64,000 nucleotides of DNA from Bombella apis (GTDB taxonomy: Bacteria; Pseudomonadota; Alphaproteobacteria; Acetobacterales; Acetobacteraceae), in assembly GCF_018221685.1 (NCBI RefSeq), contig NZ_JAGJTM010000001.1:218501-282500 (forward strand). The letters are read 5' to 3'. Below are positions 1-9,931 of this stretch, in pieces; position 1 is the first letter of the stretch, and each line of letters begins with the position of its first letter. The notes beneath the pieces were generated by a model, which searched no databases, had not been told where the DNA came from, and saw only the letters and a program-made list of their open reading frames with translations. Position numbers and translations under genes: made by a program.

Positions 1-1725
1 ATCCAGATCATCCGGCAGGCGCAAGGCCGCCTCACTCTTCAGCTGCTGGATTTCCCGCTCCTGCCTGCGCAGATAGCCACCATAGCGGGCCTCTGTCTGT
101 ACATGCCGCCCGATACGGACCGGCAGAGCGGCAAACCATGGAGAGAGACTGGCAATCCGTGTCTCATCGGCCTGTGTCGCCAGTACGTCCAGCAGGCTGC
201 GCCGCCGTCCATCCTGCGAGACCTCGATGCCATGCTCCCGCAGGTGCTGGGGCAGGAAGGCCGGTTTCCGGGCTTCCTCCATCGCTTCATCAATCTGGCG
301 CACCGTCTCACGGAAGGCCGCCTCACGTTCTGTGCCAACACATCCGGCCTCGATGGCCTTTGGTGTCAGGCGCAGGTCCGCATTGTCCGCCCGCAGAAGA
401 AGGCGATATTCCGCCCGTGAGGTGAACATGCGATAAGGTTCGCTGATACCATGCAGAGTCAGGTCATCAATCAGCACGCCAAGGTAGGATTCCTCCCGTC
501 CCAGCGTCAGGGGCTCCCTGCCTGCCACGGCCCGGGCAGCGTTCAGACCGGCCAGAAGACCCTGTGCGCCCGCTTCCTCATACCCTGTCGTGCCATTGAT
601 CTGCCCGGCGAGATACAGGCCGGGCAAGGCCCGCAGCTCCAGAGACGGACGCAGCTCCCGTGGGTCAACATAATCATACTCAACGGCATAACCGGGGGTG
701 ACAATGCGGGCCGTCTCCAGCCCCGGCATGGAAGCAATCATCTGCGCCTGCACCTCGGCAGGCAGAGAGGTGCTGATGCCGTTGGGGTAGACCAGCTCCC
801 CACCCGGATTGCCCGGCAGGGCCTCCGGCTCCAGAAACACCTGATGACTGTCCCGCCCTGCGAAACGGACGATCTTGTCCTCGATGGACGGGCAGTAGCG
901 GGGACCCCGCCCGGTGATCTCACCGCCATACATGGCCGAAAGATGCAGGTTGTCCTCAATGATCCTGTGTGTCTGTGGGGTTGTCTGCGTGATGCGGCAG
1001 ACGATCTGTCTATTGGGCAGGGAGGCTGTCAGCGTACTGAAGGCCTCCGGCTCGGCATCGCCCTCATCGGCAGGCAGGGCCTCCCAGTCGATGCTGTCAC
1101 GGGCCAGACGGGGCGGGGTGCCTGTTTTCAGGCGGCCCATTTTCAGCCCCAGGGCTTCCAGCCGCTCCCCAAGCTGCGTGGCGGGCGCATCGCCAATGCG
1201 TCCGGCTGGCTGGCTGACCCGCCCCGTATGGATCACGCCCCGCAGGAAGGTGCCGCTTGTCAGCACGACCGCCCCGGCGGAAAAACGGCGGCCATCCTCG
1301 CAGATCACACCCCGGACATGGCCCTTCTCGACAATCAGGTCGCCCACGGCCCCGACCAGCATGGTCAGGTTTGGTGTGGCCGCCAGAAGGTCCTGTATGG
1401 CGGCCCGGTAAAGCGAGCGGTCCGCCTGCGCCCGTGGCCCATGTACCGCTGGCCCTTTGGAACGGTTCAGCAACTTGAAATGAATTCCCGCCCGGTCTGC
1501 CGCCTTGCCCATGAGACCATCAAAGGCATCAATCTCCCGCACGAGATGGCCCTTGCCGATGCCTCCGATGGCCGGATTGCAGGACATGCTGCCTACGGTG
1601 TCCAGCCTGTGCGTCAGCAGCAATGTCCGGGCCCCGAAGCGGGCAGCGGCAGCGGCGGCTTCCGTCCCGGCATGACCGCCCCCCACCACGATGACATCAT
1701 AGGTTTGCGCAGGTGATGTGCTCAT
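1..1725 (-). CDS. mnmG: tRNA U34 carboxymethylaminomethyl modification enzyme MnmG, 3' end outside the window
   Basis: FAD-dependent partner of MnmE that modifies the wobble uridine of several tRNAs in the cytoplasm. The minus strand reads [20 protein letters not shown], giving the N-terminal FAD-binding GGGHAG loop at residues 15-20. Family motifs follow: [27 protein letters not shown], and further on [17 protein letters not shown] and [15 protein letters not shown]. About 575 of the usual 620-odd residues are present and the C-terminus runs off position 1. The start is 10 bp after the mnmE stop, so the two form an operon. In many alphaproteobacteria rsmG, parA and parB follow, which would place them just left of the window. 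Confidence 0.95.
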   Translation of the reverse strand, partial: MSTSPAQTYDVIVVGGGHAGTEAAAAAARFGARTLLLTHRLDTVGSMSCNPAIGGIGKGHLVREIDAFDGLMGKAADRAGIHFKLLNRSKGPAVHGPRAQADRSLYRAAIQDLLAATPNLTMLVGAVGDLIVEKGHVRGVICEDGRRFSAGAVVLTSGTFLRGVIHTGRVSQPAGRIGDAPATQLGERLEALGLKMGRLKTGTPPRLARDSIDWEALPADEGDAEPEAFSTLTASLPNRQIVCRITQTTPQTHRIIEDNLHLSAMYGGEITGRGPRYCPSIEDKIVRFAGRDSHQVFLEPEALPGNPGGELVYPNGISTSLPAEVQAQMIASMPGLETARIVTPGYAVEYDYVDPRELRPSLELRALPGLYLAGQINGTTGYEEAGAQGLLAGLNAARAVAGREPLTLGREESYLGVLIDDLTLHGISEPYRMFTSRAEYRLLLRADNADLRLTPKAIEAGCVGTEREAAFRETVRQIDEAMEEARKPAFLPQHLREHGIEVSQDGRRRSLLDVLATQADETRIASLSPWFAALPVRIGRHVQTEARYGGYLRRQEREIQQLKSEAALRLPDDLD

Positions 1726-1735
1726 TGAGGTAACG

Positions 1736-3028
1736 TCACTTTCCTATACAGAACTGGCCAAAAATCGTATCAAGCAGGGCTTCCACATCCACATGGCCCG
1801 TCAGTCGGCCAAGGGCCTGCATGGCCAGACGCAGCTCCTCTCCTCGCACCTCCGGCCATGGGGCTTCCAGCGCACGGGTCATATGTTCCTGTGCCTCCTT
1901 CAGCCCTGCCCGATGGCGGGCACGGGTCAGGGGCGGGGTGCCACGCTGAGCCATGAGACGGGACAGATGGGCTTTCAGCCATGCCTTCAGAGGGGCCAGA
2001 CCGGCTTCATCCTTCGTATGGATGCCAAGCTCATCCTCCCGTGCCGGGGCGAGGTCCGTCTTCGTCCGCAGCCTTATGGCGTGATCCGCCAGCAGGGGCG
2101 TCTCATCCCCCGGCCCGACAAGATGAAAGAGCAGATCGGCCTCTTTCACGTGCCGCATGGTCCGGCGGATGCCTTCCGCCTCGATCTCATCCTCCGTCTC
2201 CCGCACGCCTGCCGTATCAATCAGCCGGACACGGATGCCCTCTATCATCCAGTCCACGGCGATGGCATCCCGTGTCGTACCCGCCTTCTGCGTGACGATG
2301 GCAGCATCCTGACCACTCAACGCATTCAGCAGGCTGGATTTTCCCACATTCGGTGCCCCCGCCAGAACGATCTTCAGACCATCACGGACGATCTCGCCCC
2401 GTTCATCGGCCAGATGGGCCTGCATCTCTTCCGCCAGGGTCCGGCAGTCACCCAGCAGGGCGTCTTCCACCTCCGGGGGGAGTTCCTCATCCGGGAAATC
2501 GATCAGGGCTTCCTGCTGGGCCAGAACCTGCCGCAGGCGGGACGCCCATTCCGTGTAAAGCTGGCTCAGGGCACCATCAGCCTGTTTCAGGGCCTGATGC
2601 CGCTGGGCCTGCGTATCGGCTTCGATCAGATCGGCTATGGCCTCGGCCTGCAACAGGTCCATCCGTCCTGCCTGCACGGCCCGACGGGTGAACTCTCCCG
2701 GTTCGGCAGGGCGGGCACCAAGGGAAACAAGGGCCTGCGCCACTGCCTCCACGATGGCCGGACCGGCATGAAGATGCAGCTCGAAGCTGTCTTCCCCCGT
2801 ATAGGACCGAGGCCCCGGCAGCCAGAGGACGAGAGCGTGATCCAGCACGTCACCTTCATGCCGCAAAGCCCGCAGGCTGGCATGACGGGGAGCTGGCAGG
2901 GCATCACAGAGAGCCGCCAGCAGGGCCGCACTCTCCGGCCCGCTGACCCGCATGACCGCAATCGCCCCCTGCACCGGGCCTGTCGCCAACGCAAAAACCG
3001 TCTTGGTGGAAATGCTGGATGATGTCAT
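1736..3028 (-). CDS. mnmE: tRNA modification GTPase MnmE
   Basis: GTPase of 430 residues that acts with MnmG to install the C5 group on wobble uridine 34. The N-terminal tetrahydrofolate-binding domain covers about residues 1-120. An inserted G domain has Walker A GAPNVGKS (224-231), the G2 run AGTTRDA (about 249-255) and G3 DTAG (271-274). The protein ends in the diagnostic CIGK, whose Cys is required for modification. I chose the start at 3028 because AAAGG lies just upstream and the sequence begins like known MnmE proteins ([20 protein letters not shown]). An in-frame ATG four codons earlier (3040) is possible, and the reading frame stays open to 3250. Confidence 0.96.
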   Translation of the reverse strand: MTSSSISTKTVFALATGPVQGAIAVMRVSGPESAALLAALCDALPAPRHASLRALRHEGDVLDHALVLWLPGPRSYTGEDSFELHLHAGPAIVEAVAQALVSLGARPAEPGEFTRRAVQAGRMDLLQAEAIADLIEADTQAQRHQALKQADGALSQLYTEWASRLRQVLAQQEALIDFPDEELPPEVEDALLGDCRTLAEEMQAHLADERGEIVRDGLKIVLAGAPNVGKSSLLNALSGQDAAIVTQKAGTTRDAIAVDWMIEGIRVRLIDTAGVRETEDEIEAEGIRRTMRHVKEADLLFHLVGPGDETPLLADHAIRLRTKTDLAPAREDELGIHTKDEAGLAPLKAWLKAHLSRLMAQRGTPPLTRARHRAGLKEAQEHMTRALEAPWPEVRGEELRLAMQALGRLTGHVDVEALLDTIFGQFCIGK

Positions 3029-3116
3029 GCCGCCTTTCATACAGCACTCATGCCCGAAAAGCAGCGGGCCAAAGAAAGAATTGACGCTCTCCCGCAAAAG
3101 GGGCAGCCTGACAGCC

Positions 3117-3578
3117 ATGCCACAGCTTTCTTTCCATTCTCCCCTCGGTGCCCTGACCCTCAGCGAAGAAGAGGGGCAGATCGTCTCCCTTGATGAAGGC
3201 TGGGGCCGGGACCAGAGTGAGACGCCCCTCCTGCTGAAAGTGCGGGACATGATGCAGGATTATTTTGATGGAGAGCCGGTGGATTTCCAGTCCATTCCAC
3301 TGATGCTTGATGGCACGGCCTATCAGAAACGTGTCTGGGCGGCCCTGCGTGCCATTCCGCACGGGCAGACCCGGACCTATGGCGACCTGGCCAAAACTGT
3401 CGGTGGAAGCCCGCAGTCCATCGGTCAGGCCGTGGCCCGCAACCCGCTGCTCATTCTCATCCCCTGCCACCGTGTCCTGCCCTCCCACGGCAGGGGCCAT
3501 GGTGACTATAGCGGGTTTGAAGGCGCAGAGAGCAAGGCCTTCCTGCTGGGGTTGGAACAAGAAGCATCCAGTTCCTGA
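3117..3578 (+). CDS. ogt: Methylated-DNA--protein-cysteine methyltransferase
   Basis: Suicidal repair protein that moves O6-alkyl groups from guanine to its own cysteine. The 153-residue protein carries the active site LIPCHRVL with Cys117 and the upstream DNA-binding wing ([20 protein letters not shown]). The reading frame is open upstream to 2952, but that part overlaps mnmE antisense and has no family similarity, so I start at 3117. It is divergent from mnmE with about 90 bp between them. Its length fits the single-domain Ogt type rather than Ada. Confidence 0.92.
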   Translation: MPQLSFHSPLGALTLSEEEGQIVSLDEGWGRDQSETPLLLKVRDMMQDYFDGEPVDFQSIPLMLDGTAYQKRVWAALRAIPHGQTRTYGDLAKTVGGSPQSIGQAVARNPLLILIPCHRVLPSHGRGHGDYSGFEGAESKAFLLGLEQEASSS

Positions 3579-3741
3579 AACACGGGATCATCCAGCCTTA
3601 CCTTATTGCCAAAGCTGATCATCACATGATCTTACAAAAATATGATGGCAAATTTTCATCACCTGCCATCGGCCTGACCCCGCAAAAAATGACGGGAATT
3701 TTTTATTTAAAAAATATTTATAAGAAGAAAAATAAAATCAA

Positions 3742-3769
3742 TTGTTGAAAACTCGCCAAAATCAATAAT
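3742..3769 (+). promoter_or_regulatory. Candidate sigma70 promoter for the cioAB operon
   Basis: TTGTTG (3742-3747) and AATAAT (3764-3769) are separated by 16 bp. They sit in an AT-rich gap (3579-3817) that is otherwise featureless and much richer in A/T than the flanking genes. An AAGGA ribosome site lies near 3804. No clear FNR/ANR dimer site was found. Confidence 0.4.
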
Positions 3770-3817
3770 GAAAAAATGTCAAATTCCTCCCATTCCAACG
3801 AAAAGGAATGATTATAT

Positions 3818-5233
3818 ATGGTTAATGACCATGAGTTACCTCTCACAATCGCACGAATACAATTCGCCTTTACCGTTGGCGTACATATAATATTCCCAGC
3901 ATTTTCGATCGGTCTATCTGTATTCCTCACCTTTCTTGAAGGCATGTGGTTAAAAACGAATGATAACCGTTATTTGAATCTCTTTAAATACTGGTTGAAA
4001 ATCTTCTCCATCGTCTTCGGTATGGGGGTCGTCTCTGGCATCGTGATGGCCTACGAGTTCGGTACCAACTGGGCAGGCTTCTCTGCCAAGGCAGGGCCCA
4101 TCACAGGCGTGCTTCTCTCTTACGAAGTCATGACGGCCTTCTTTATGGAGGCTGGTTTCCTTGGTGTCATGCTGTTCGGGCTGAACCGTGTCGGCCGCAG
4201 AATGCATTTCTTTGCAACCTGTGCCGTCACTACAGGAACGCTGATCTCCATGACATGGATCCTTGCATCCAACTCATGGATGCAAACCCCACAAGGCTAT
4301 GTCATTGACCAAAAGACAGGCCATTTCCTGCCCCATGACTGGCTGGCCATCATCTTCAATCCATCCTTTCCCTACCGGATCACCCATATGGGGCTGGCTG
4401 CCATGCTTTCAGTGGCCTTCACGGTAGCTGCCGCAGGTGCATGGCATCTGCTCAAGGCCAAAAAGGGAGGTACACAGGCAGACAGTACGATCCGCCTCAT
4501 GTTCTCCCTGTCCCTCTGGATGATTGTCATCACAGCCCCTCTCCAGATCATAGCGGGCGACATGCATGGGCTGAACACCCTGAAATATCAGCCCGCCAAG
4601 ATTGCCGCCATGGAAGGCGACTGGACAAGCGAAACACGAGCCCCTGAACTGTTGTTCGGCATCCCGAACATGAAGACAGAACGTACGGATTACGCCATAG
4701 GGATTCCGCTACTGGGCTCCTTCATCCTGACCCATGATATCAACGGCAAGGTGCCCGGCCTGAAAGATTATCCGGCAGACCAGCGGGCCCCGGCACCAAT
4801 CGTGTTCTTTTCTTTCCGCATCATGATTGCCCTAGGGGGGCTTATGCTGCTCTGCGGCCTCTGGTCACTCTGGCTGCGGCGCCGACAGCGTTTGTTCGAC
4901 CATCCTCTTTTCCTGCGGGTGATACTCACCATGGCACCAGCTGGGTTTCTGGCTCTGCTCTGTGGCTGGGTTACGACAGAAGTCGGGCGGCAACCATGGA
5001 CGGTCTATGGCCTGCTTCGCACGAAAGACAGCGCCTCACCGCTGGCACTCTCCAGCCTGTCTTTCTCCATGCTGTTTTTTGTTGCGGTCTATCTCTTTGT
5101 TTTCGGCTCAGGCCTCCTGATGCTCATCCGCCTGCTACGGGCCACCCCAGAAGCTGCTGACAACACCAGCGATGACATCATGATCCTAGGTAGCCATCAT
5201 CATACGATCTCTCAGAACAAGGATGCGTCATAA
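3818..5233 (+). CDS. cioA: Cytochrome bd / cyanide-insensitive quinol oxidase subunit I
   Basis: Inner-membrane subunit (471 residues) that oxidises quinol and carries the hemes of a bd-type terminal oxidase, reducing oxygen to water without proton pumping. The N-terminus (IARIQFAFTVGVHIIFPAFS) places His23 at the heme b595 ligand position known as His19 in E. coli CydA. ITHMGLAA lies near residue 190 and the conserved GRQPW is at 390-394. The periplasmic Q-loop is short, as in the CIO subgroup. The plus strand here has more C than G in sampled lines (21 C and 13 G in 4501-4560), unlike plus-strand genes further right. It is followed immediately by subunit II. Confidence 0.93.
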   Translation: MVNDHELPLTIARIQFAFTVGVHIIFPAFSIGLSVFLTFLEGMWLKTNDNRYLNLFKYWLKIFSIVFGMGVVSGIVMAYEFGTNWAGFSAKAGPITGVLLSYEVMTAFFMEAGFLGVMLFGLNRVGRRMHFFATCAVTTGTLISMTWILASNSWMQTPQGYVIDQKTGHFLPHDWLAIIFNPSFPYRITHMGLAAMLSVAFTVAAAGAWHLLKAKKGGTQADSTIRLMFSLSLWMIVITAPLQIIAGDMHGLNTLKYQPAKIAAMEGDWTSETRAPELLFGIPNMKTERTDYAIGIPLLGSFILTHDINGKVPGLKDYPADQRAPAPIVFFSFRIMIALGGLMLLCGLWSLWLRRRQRLFDHPLFLRVILTMAPAGFLALLCGWVTTEVGRQPWTVYGLLRTKDSASPLALSSLSFSMLFFVAVYLFVFGSGLLMLIRLLRATPEAADNTSDDIMILGSHHHTISQNKDAS

Positions 5234-5234
5234 C

Positions 5235-6254
5235 ATGTCCGGCCTTGCATTCTATCTTCCCTTCATCTGGGCGTTCATCGTCATTCTGGCCATTTCGGTC
5301 TACGTCATCCTTGATGGCTTTGACCTGGGAATTGGCATGCTCTTTGCTTTCGAGAAAAAACCGGAGCATCGTGACATCATGATCAACACGATTGCCCCCG
5401 TCTGGGATGGTAATGAAACATGGATGGTTCTGGGTGGAGCAACCCTGTTCGGTGTTTTCCCCGGTGCTTACAGCACGCTGCTGCCTGCCTTCTATATCCC
5501 CATCATCATCATGCTGGGGGCTTTGATCTTCCGTGGTGTTGCATTCGAGTTCCGCATCATGGCGCACTCACCCAACCATCGGGCCTTCTGGAATACGGGC
5601 TTCATGGCAGGGTCCACACTTGCCGCTTTCTGTCAGGGCTGCATTCTTGGCGGGTACGTTCAGGGGGTGCATACAAGCCACGGTGCCTTTGCCGGAGGAG
5701 CCATGGACTGGCTGACACCGTTCAGCGTTCTTTGTGGCCTGTCCGTTGTTACAGGTTATGCTCTTCTTGGTACGACCTGGCTCGTTTGGCGCACATCCGA
5801 TGAACTGGAAGCACGATGCCGCCGCTGGTCCAAAAGATTATCCATTCTGATGATTCTCTGCATCATTGCCGTTAGCTGCTGGACGCCGTTTCTCCATGCG
5901 CCCTATCTCCATCACTGGATTGCCTTTCCGAACATTCTGTTCGGCCTGCCTGTTCCTCTACTGGTGGCACTGGCCGGTTTCCTGATGTGGCGGACCCTAG
6001 ACAAGGAACACGCCATCACGCCTTTCCTGTGCGCCATTGGATGGTTCCTGCTCAGCCTGGTTGGCCTGGCCATTACCATCTGGCCCTACGCTGTACCACC
6101 AACCCTGACCCTGTGGGATGTAGCATCTCCAGTTCCCAGCCAGCTTTTCCAGCTCGTCGGGACCGTCATCCTACTCCCCATCATCACGGGATATTCGATC
6201 TATTCCTACTATCTTTTCCGTGGAAAGGTCACAAAAGCCGATGGATATCACTAA
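5235..6254 (+). CDS. cioB: Cytochrome bd / cyanide-insensitive quinol oxidase subunit II
   Basis: Second integral membrane subunit of the bd-type quinol oxidase. The start MSGLAFYLPFIWAFIVILAI matches family N-termini, and VYVILDGFDLGIG and WDGNETWMVLGG are signature segments of the CydB family. An alternative ATG at 5223 overlaps the cioA stop but has AAGG directly abutting it, so 5235 is favoured (339 residues). The last 14 bp overlap the start of a small DUF2474-type gene, so the three genes form one translationally coupled unit. Confidence 0.92.
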   Translation: MSGLAFYLPFIWAFIVILAISVYVILDGFDLGIGMLFAFEKKPEHRDIMINTIAPVWDGNETWMVLGGATLFGVFPGAYSTLLPAFYIPIIIMLGALIFRGVAFEFRIMAHSPNHRAFWNTGFMAGSTLAAFCQGCILGGYVQGVHTSHGAFAGGAMDWLTPFSVLCGLSVVTGYALLGTTWLVWRTSDELEARCRRWSKRLSILMILCIIAVSCWTPFLHAPYLHHWIAFPNILFGLPVPLLVALAGFLMWRTLDKEHAITPFLCAIGWFLLSLVGLAITIWPYAVPPTLTLWDVASPVPSQLFQLVGTVILLPIITGYSIYSYYLFRGKVTKADGYH

Positions 6255-6393
6255 GTTCACCACATACGATAAGAAGAAGGTGCCAGCCTCCTTCTCCAAA
6301 CGTCTAGCGTGGTTCTTGGCCCTCTGGGGAATGGGCACTCTTGCCATCATCTTGATGGCAAGCTTCCTTCACCTTCTGATCCCCCATGGCTGA
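6241..6393 (+). CDS. DUF2474-like 50-residue membrane protein of the bd oxidase operon
   Basis: A 50-codon ORF begins inside the end of cioB (14-bp overlap) and runs to TGA at 6391-6393. It has a basic N-terminal stretch (YDKKK, then SKRLAW) and one predicted transmembrane helix of about residues 22-47 (WFLALWGMGTLAIILMASFL). Small proteins of this shape (DUF2474) are known directly after cioB in proteobacteria and are compared with CydX, which stabilises CydAB. I infer an accessory subunit of the oxidase. Position, overlap and topology support it; function is not shown by the sequence. Confidence 0.82.
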   Translation: MDITKFTTYDKKKVPASFSKRLAWFLALWGMGTLAIILMASFLHLLIPHG

Positions 6394-6419
6394 TGGTCTG
6401 ACATGGACTTCACCTAAAG

Positions 6420-6453
6420 AAAAGGCAGGGCCATATGCATGGCCCTGCCTTTT
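6420..6453. terminator. Bidirectional hairpin terminator between the cio operon and rho
   Basis: A near-perfect hairpin, AAAGGCAGGGCCAT with loop ATGC and its reverse complement, is followed by TTTT rightward and preceded by AAAA, so it can end transcription of both converging units. Confidence 0.85.
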
Positions 6454-6482
6454 CTTTCATGGACAACAGACCAGGCTGTTAA

Positions 6483-7793
6483 TCAGTTGTTCATCGCATC
6501 GAAGAAGTCCTGATTGGTCTTGCTGTAACGCAGCTTGTCCAGCAGGAAGTCCATGGCATCCATCGTGCCCATCGGGGCAAGGATACGGCGCAGGACCCAC
6601 ATCTTGGAGAGGGAAGCCCGGTCCACCAGCAGCTCTTCCTTGCGGGTGCCGGACTTGGTGATGTCGATGGCCGGGAAGGTGCGCTTGTCTGCCAGCTTGC
6701 GGTCCAGCATCAGCTCGGAGTTGCCCGTGCCCTTGAACTCTTCAAAGATGACCTCATCCATGCGGGAACCTGTATCAATCAGGGCCGTGGCAATGATGGT
6801 CAGCGAGCCACCTTCCTCGATGTTACGGGCCGCACCGAAGAAACGCTTCGGCCGCTGGAGGGCGTTGGCATCCACACCACCGGTCAGCACCTTGCCGGAT
6901 GAGGGCACGACCGTGTTATAGGCCCGGGCCAGACGGGTAATGGAATCCAGCAGGATGACCACATCACGCTTGTGCTCGACAAGGCGTTTCGCCTTTTCCA
7001 GCACCATTTCCGTCACCTGCACATGGCGGTGGGCCGGTTCATCAAAGGTGGAGGAAACGACCTCACCACGAACGGACCGGGCCATGTCCGTCACTTCCTC
7101 AGGTCGTTCATCAATCAGCAGAACGATAAGGAACACATCCGGGTGATTGGCAGAAATGGAAGCAGCAATGCTCTGAAGCATCACCGTCTTACCCGTTCTC
7201 GGCGGTGCAACGATCAGGGCACGCTGCCCCATGCCGATGGGAGAGACCAGATCAATCACACGGGAGGTGTAATCCTTCTGGTCCTTGCGATCACGCCCCT
7301 TGCCCTTGGCAGGAGCCGGAGCAGCGCAAGCTTCCCCTGTCGGCTCGGTTTCCATGCGGAGACGGCGCTCGGGGAAGAGGGGGGTCAGGTTGTCGAAATT
7401 GATACGGGCACGGACCTGCTCTGGTGCCTCAAAATTGATGGTATTGACCTTCTGGAGGGCAAAATAGCGCTCTCCATCCCGGGGCGCCCGGATCTCACCC
7501 TCCACCGTATCACCAGGCCGCAGGGCAAAGCGGCGCACCTGGGCCGGAGACACATAGATATCATCCGGGCCGGGCAGATAATTGGCTTCCGGGCTGCGCA
7601 GAAAGCCGAAACCATCCGGCAGGATCTCGAGCGTTCCTTCGCCATAAATGGCCTGCTCACGCTCGGCGAGAGTCTTGAGGATGGCAAACATCATGTCCTG
7701 CTTGCGCAGGGATGATGCATTTTCGACCTCCAGCTCTTCAGCAAAAGCCAGCAGATCAGCAGGGGATTTCTTCTTCAGTTCGGCGAGATGCAT
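6483..7793 (-). CDS. rho: Transcription termination factor Rho
   Basis: Hexameric RNA helicase/ATPase that ends transcription of untranslated RNA. The 436-residue protein has an N-terminal helical region ([20 protein letters not shown]), a cold-shock-like RNA-binding domain (about 50-120, [13 protein letters not shown]), Walker A APPRTGKT (196-203) and Walker [16 protein letters not shown] charged, Ala/Lys-rich insert lies at about residues 150-173. The reading frame stays open upstream to 7988, but homologues start at MHLAEL, preceded by AAGGCG. Rho next to mnmE is an alphaproteobacterial near-origin arrangement. Confidence 0.96.
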   Translation of the reverse strand: MHLAELKKKSPADLLAFAEELEVENASSLRKQDMMFAILKTLAEREQAIYGEGTLEILPDGFGFLRSPEANYLPGPDDIYVSPAQVRRFALRPGDTVEGEIRAPRDGERYFALQKVNTINFEAPEQVRARINFDNLTPLFPERRLRMETEPTGEACAAPAPAKGKGRDRKDQKDYTSRVIDLVSPIGMGQRALIVAPPRTGKTVMLQSIAASISANHPDVFLIVLLIDERPEEVTDMARSVRGEVVSSTFDEPAHRHVQVTEMVLEKAKRLVEHKRDVVILLDSITRLARAYNTVVPSSGKVLTGGVDANALQRPKRFFGAARNIEEGGSLTIIATALIDTGSRMDEVIFEEFKGTGNSELMLDRKLADKRTFPAIDITKSGTRKEELLVDRASLSKMWVLRRILAPMGTMDAMDFLLDKLRYSKTNQDFFDAMNN

Positions 7794-7953
7794 GAAATGA
7801 TGCGCCTTGATATGCCCCGGTGGGGTAACTAATCGGAATAGACGAAAAACCAGAATACAGGCCGGGTACCCGCACGGCAGGACCATGCGCCACGGGGCAT
7901 GCCGGGCCTCAGGGACAGTCAGGGCTGCCGCCCCACAGGGAACTGGCAAAACT

Positions 7954-7986
7954 GCCTTCCGGTGCGAAGGAGATGACCCGGAAGGC
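7954..7986. repeat. Inverted repeat in the rho leader / downstream of the GMC gene
   Basis: Perfect 9-bp arms GCCTTCCGG and CCGGAAGGC lie 15 bp apart in the 288-bp gap between the GMC stop and rho. It could be a weak terminator of the GMC gene or part of the rho leader, where autogenous attenuation is known in other bacteria. The T-tract after it is poor, so it is recorded only as a structure. Confidence 0.35.
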
Positions 7987-8081
7987 AAAGCAGGACGCCG
8001 CCACCATCAGGTCGGCTTTCTTCCTAGGTGAAAGAGGGCCGCACTGTCAAGCGGGCCCTCCTTGCGGGGCAGGGCAGCCTT

Positions 8082-9626
8082 TCAGACCACTTTCAGCATG
8101 GCATCCGCCGTGCGCAGGGCAAGGGCCATGATTGTCAGGGCCGGATTGGCCGCACCGGAACTCGGGAAGGTGGAGTGGTCGCTGATCCACAGATTGTCGA
8201 TGTCGAAACTGCGCCCATATGGATTGACCACGGCCGCTCCTGCATCGGTTCCCATCCGGCAGGTGCCGATCATGTGTGCGGCCCGGCTGATGACACGGAT
8301 GTCCTTCGCCCCGATGGACTCCCACATCTTCACCATCAGGCGGGATGCATGGCGGTGCATGGCGTCCTCATTGGGGCCGTATGTATGGTCGATCCGTGGT
8401 TTGGGCAGACCGAAAGCGTCTTTTTCATCAGACAGGGTCACACGGTTTTCATCCCGTGGCAGGCTTTCCCCGTGCATCCCGATACCCGCACTGTAATTGT
8501 AGGCTGCCAGCGTGCGGCTGAGGGCCTCACCACGGCGCCCATCCGCCCGGACCAGATTGGCAGCCCATGTGAGCGGCATCATGCCCAGGGACTGGAGCAG
8601 ATACCCTCCCGCAAAGTCGGCATCCTTTGGCCTCAGCATGTCTTCGGAAATGGTCAGGGATGGGTAACCCTTGTTGGGCCGGGTTTCTTCATCAAACACA
8701 CCCCAGACCTGCGTGGATACATGCGTCATGTAATTGCGTCCCACCTGCCCGGAACTGTTCGCCAGACCGTTGTTCAGCAGCAGGCGGGCCGTTTCCACCG
8801 CTCCGGCAGACAGGACAACAGCCCGGCATTTCTGCCGTTCCTCCCGTCCGTCACGGACATAGATGACCGCCGTGATCCGCCCCTGGCTGTCCCGCTCAAA
8901 TCCCGTCGCCATGCAGCCAGGACGCAGTTCAGCCCCATGGGCACAGGCCAGTGGCAGATAGGTGTTGTCCACGCCCGATTTCGCCCCGTTCCGGCAGCCC
9001 TGATGACAGGCACCGCAATTCACGCAGGCTTCCCGTCGGCCAAAATGAGGCTGGTCATGAGCTTTCGTGATGACAGCCAGAGGACCATCTGCATGACGCA
9101 GCCCTACATTGTCACAGGCCTGACGCATCTTCAGGGCGGCATTGTTGGGTGCTGCGGGCGGATAGGCATAATGGCGGCTCTCATCCCAGGGATAAGATGC
9201 TGGGCCACTCACACCTATGAAGCGCTCTACTTCTTCCACGTAAGGCTGAAGCTCTTCGGCTCCGAAAGGCCAGTCCACCCCTTTCCCGCTCTCACTGTAC
9301 AGGCGGTAATCCCGGGGATCCATGCGCGGCAGGAAAGCCCCGTAATGAAGCAGGGACCCCCCAATCCCTGTTCCACTGTTATTACCCCCAAAGGCCTGCG
9401 GTGTTCCCCCACCAGACAGACGCTCATGCAGCCAGTACAGTTCCTGTGCTGTCGGCTCATCCGGCGTGTGGGACCTGGCCTTGAAAGGAGGGCCGGCTTC
9501 CAGCGCCACGACCTTCCGCCCTGCCATGGCAAGCCGCGCAATGAGCGGTGCGCCGCCGGCGCCCGTCCCGATGACGACAACATCGGCAGTTTCCTGTGAA
9601 AAATCATTATGCGTTTTCTGCATCAT
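8082..9626 (-). CDS. GMC-family FAD-dependent dehydrogenase (catalytic subunit, gluconate/sugar type)
   Basis: Flavoprotein of 514 residues that oxidises a sugar, sugar acid or polyol; the substrate cannot be read from sequence. The FAD loop VVIGTGAGGAP lies at residues 17-27. A cysteine cluster CVNCGACHQGC (Cys201, 204, 207, 211) resembles the iron-sulfur site known in FAD-dependent glucose and fructose dehydrogenases. The C-terminal GMC motif (GTCRMGTD, then HSTFPSSGAANPALTIMALA) holds the catalytic His region. There is no signal peptide; relatives are exported on a Tat-bearing small subunit. The likely small subunit is the next minus-strand gene upstream (10064-10690), but a 437-bp gap separates them. 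No cytochrome c subunit is adjacent. Confidence 0.88.
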   Translation of the reverse strand: MMQKTHNDFSQETADVVVIGTGAGGAPLIARLAMAGRKVVALEAGPPFKARSHTPDEPTAQELYWLHERLSGGGTPQAFGGNNSGTGIGGSLLHYGAFLPRMDPRDYRLYSESGKGVDWPFGAEELQPYVEEVERFIGVSGPASYPWDESRHYAYPPAAPNNAALKMRQACDNVGLRHADGPLAVITKAHDQPHFGRREACVNCGACHQGCRNGAKSGVDNTYLPLACAHGAELRPGCMATGFERDSQGRITAVIYVRDGREERQKCRAVVLSAGAVETARLLLNNGLANSSGQVGRNYMTHVSTQVWGVFDEETRPNKGYPSLTISEDMLRPKDADFAGGYLLQSLGMMPLTWAANLVRADGRRGEALSRTLAAYNYSAGIGMHGESLPRDENRVTLSDEKDAFGLPKPRIDHTYGPNEDAMHRHASRLMVKMWESIGAKDIRVISRAAHMIGTCRMGTDAGAAVVNPYGRSFDIDNLWISDHSTFPSSGAANPALTIMALALRTADAMLKVV

Positions 9627-9661
9627 GCAACTGTTTCCATCACTTATGGATCAAAGATGTT

Positions 9662-9870
9662 CGTACTGGGGTACATGGGGACAGTACGGCCCGAAGCGGG
9701 AGAGGTACCGAGTACCGGGGACGGTACTGTACCCCCTTATGAAACGGGGATTGTACACAGCCTCATTGTGGAAAAAGAGGGATAACGTTCTGCACCCCTT
9801 GTTCTAGCCTACCTTCAGAGGTTGTACACACTGTGAGTAACCTGGGGTACATTTTCCGAAAGCCGGGTAC
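9662..9870. repeat. GTAC tetramer cluster with inverted repeats
   Basis: GTAC occurs at 9663, 9671, 9684, 9705, 9712, 9724, 9729, 9753, 9824, 9847 and 9867, far above the roughly one per 256 bp expected by chance. Larger symmetry includes CGTACTG (9662-9668) facing CAGTACG (9682-9688). GGGGTACA and GGGTAC variants recur. The phase is irregular, so this is not a simple tandem repeat. Confidence 0.8.
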
Positions 9871-9892
9871 CCCGGTTTCCACAAGGTCTTTC

Positions 9893-9931
9893 AACAACAT
9901 CTAAATCTAAGATTTGTAAATTCATATGTTG
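9893..9931. repeat. AT-rich nested palindrome
   Basis: An outer pair ACAACAT / ATGTTGT encloses an inner perfect palindrome AAATCT-A-AGATTT (9903-9915). It is the only strongly A/T-rich stretch in the gap and would be easily melted, consistent with, but not proof of, a DNA unwinding element. Confidence 0.5.

Noticed and set aside
451..1716. 421-codon plus-strand open frame
   Set aside because: Antisense to mnmG, which is certain from its motifs.
8028..9599. 523-codon plus-strand open frame
   Set aside because: Antisense to the GMC dehydrogenase gene, with no domain features.
9466..9807. 113-codon plus-strand frame running into the GTAC-rich gap
   Set aside because: Most of it is antisense to the GMC gene and it has no ribosome site.
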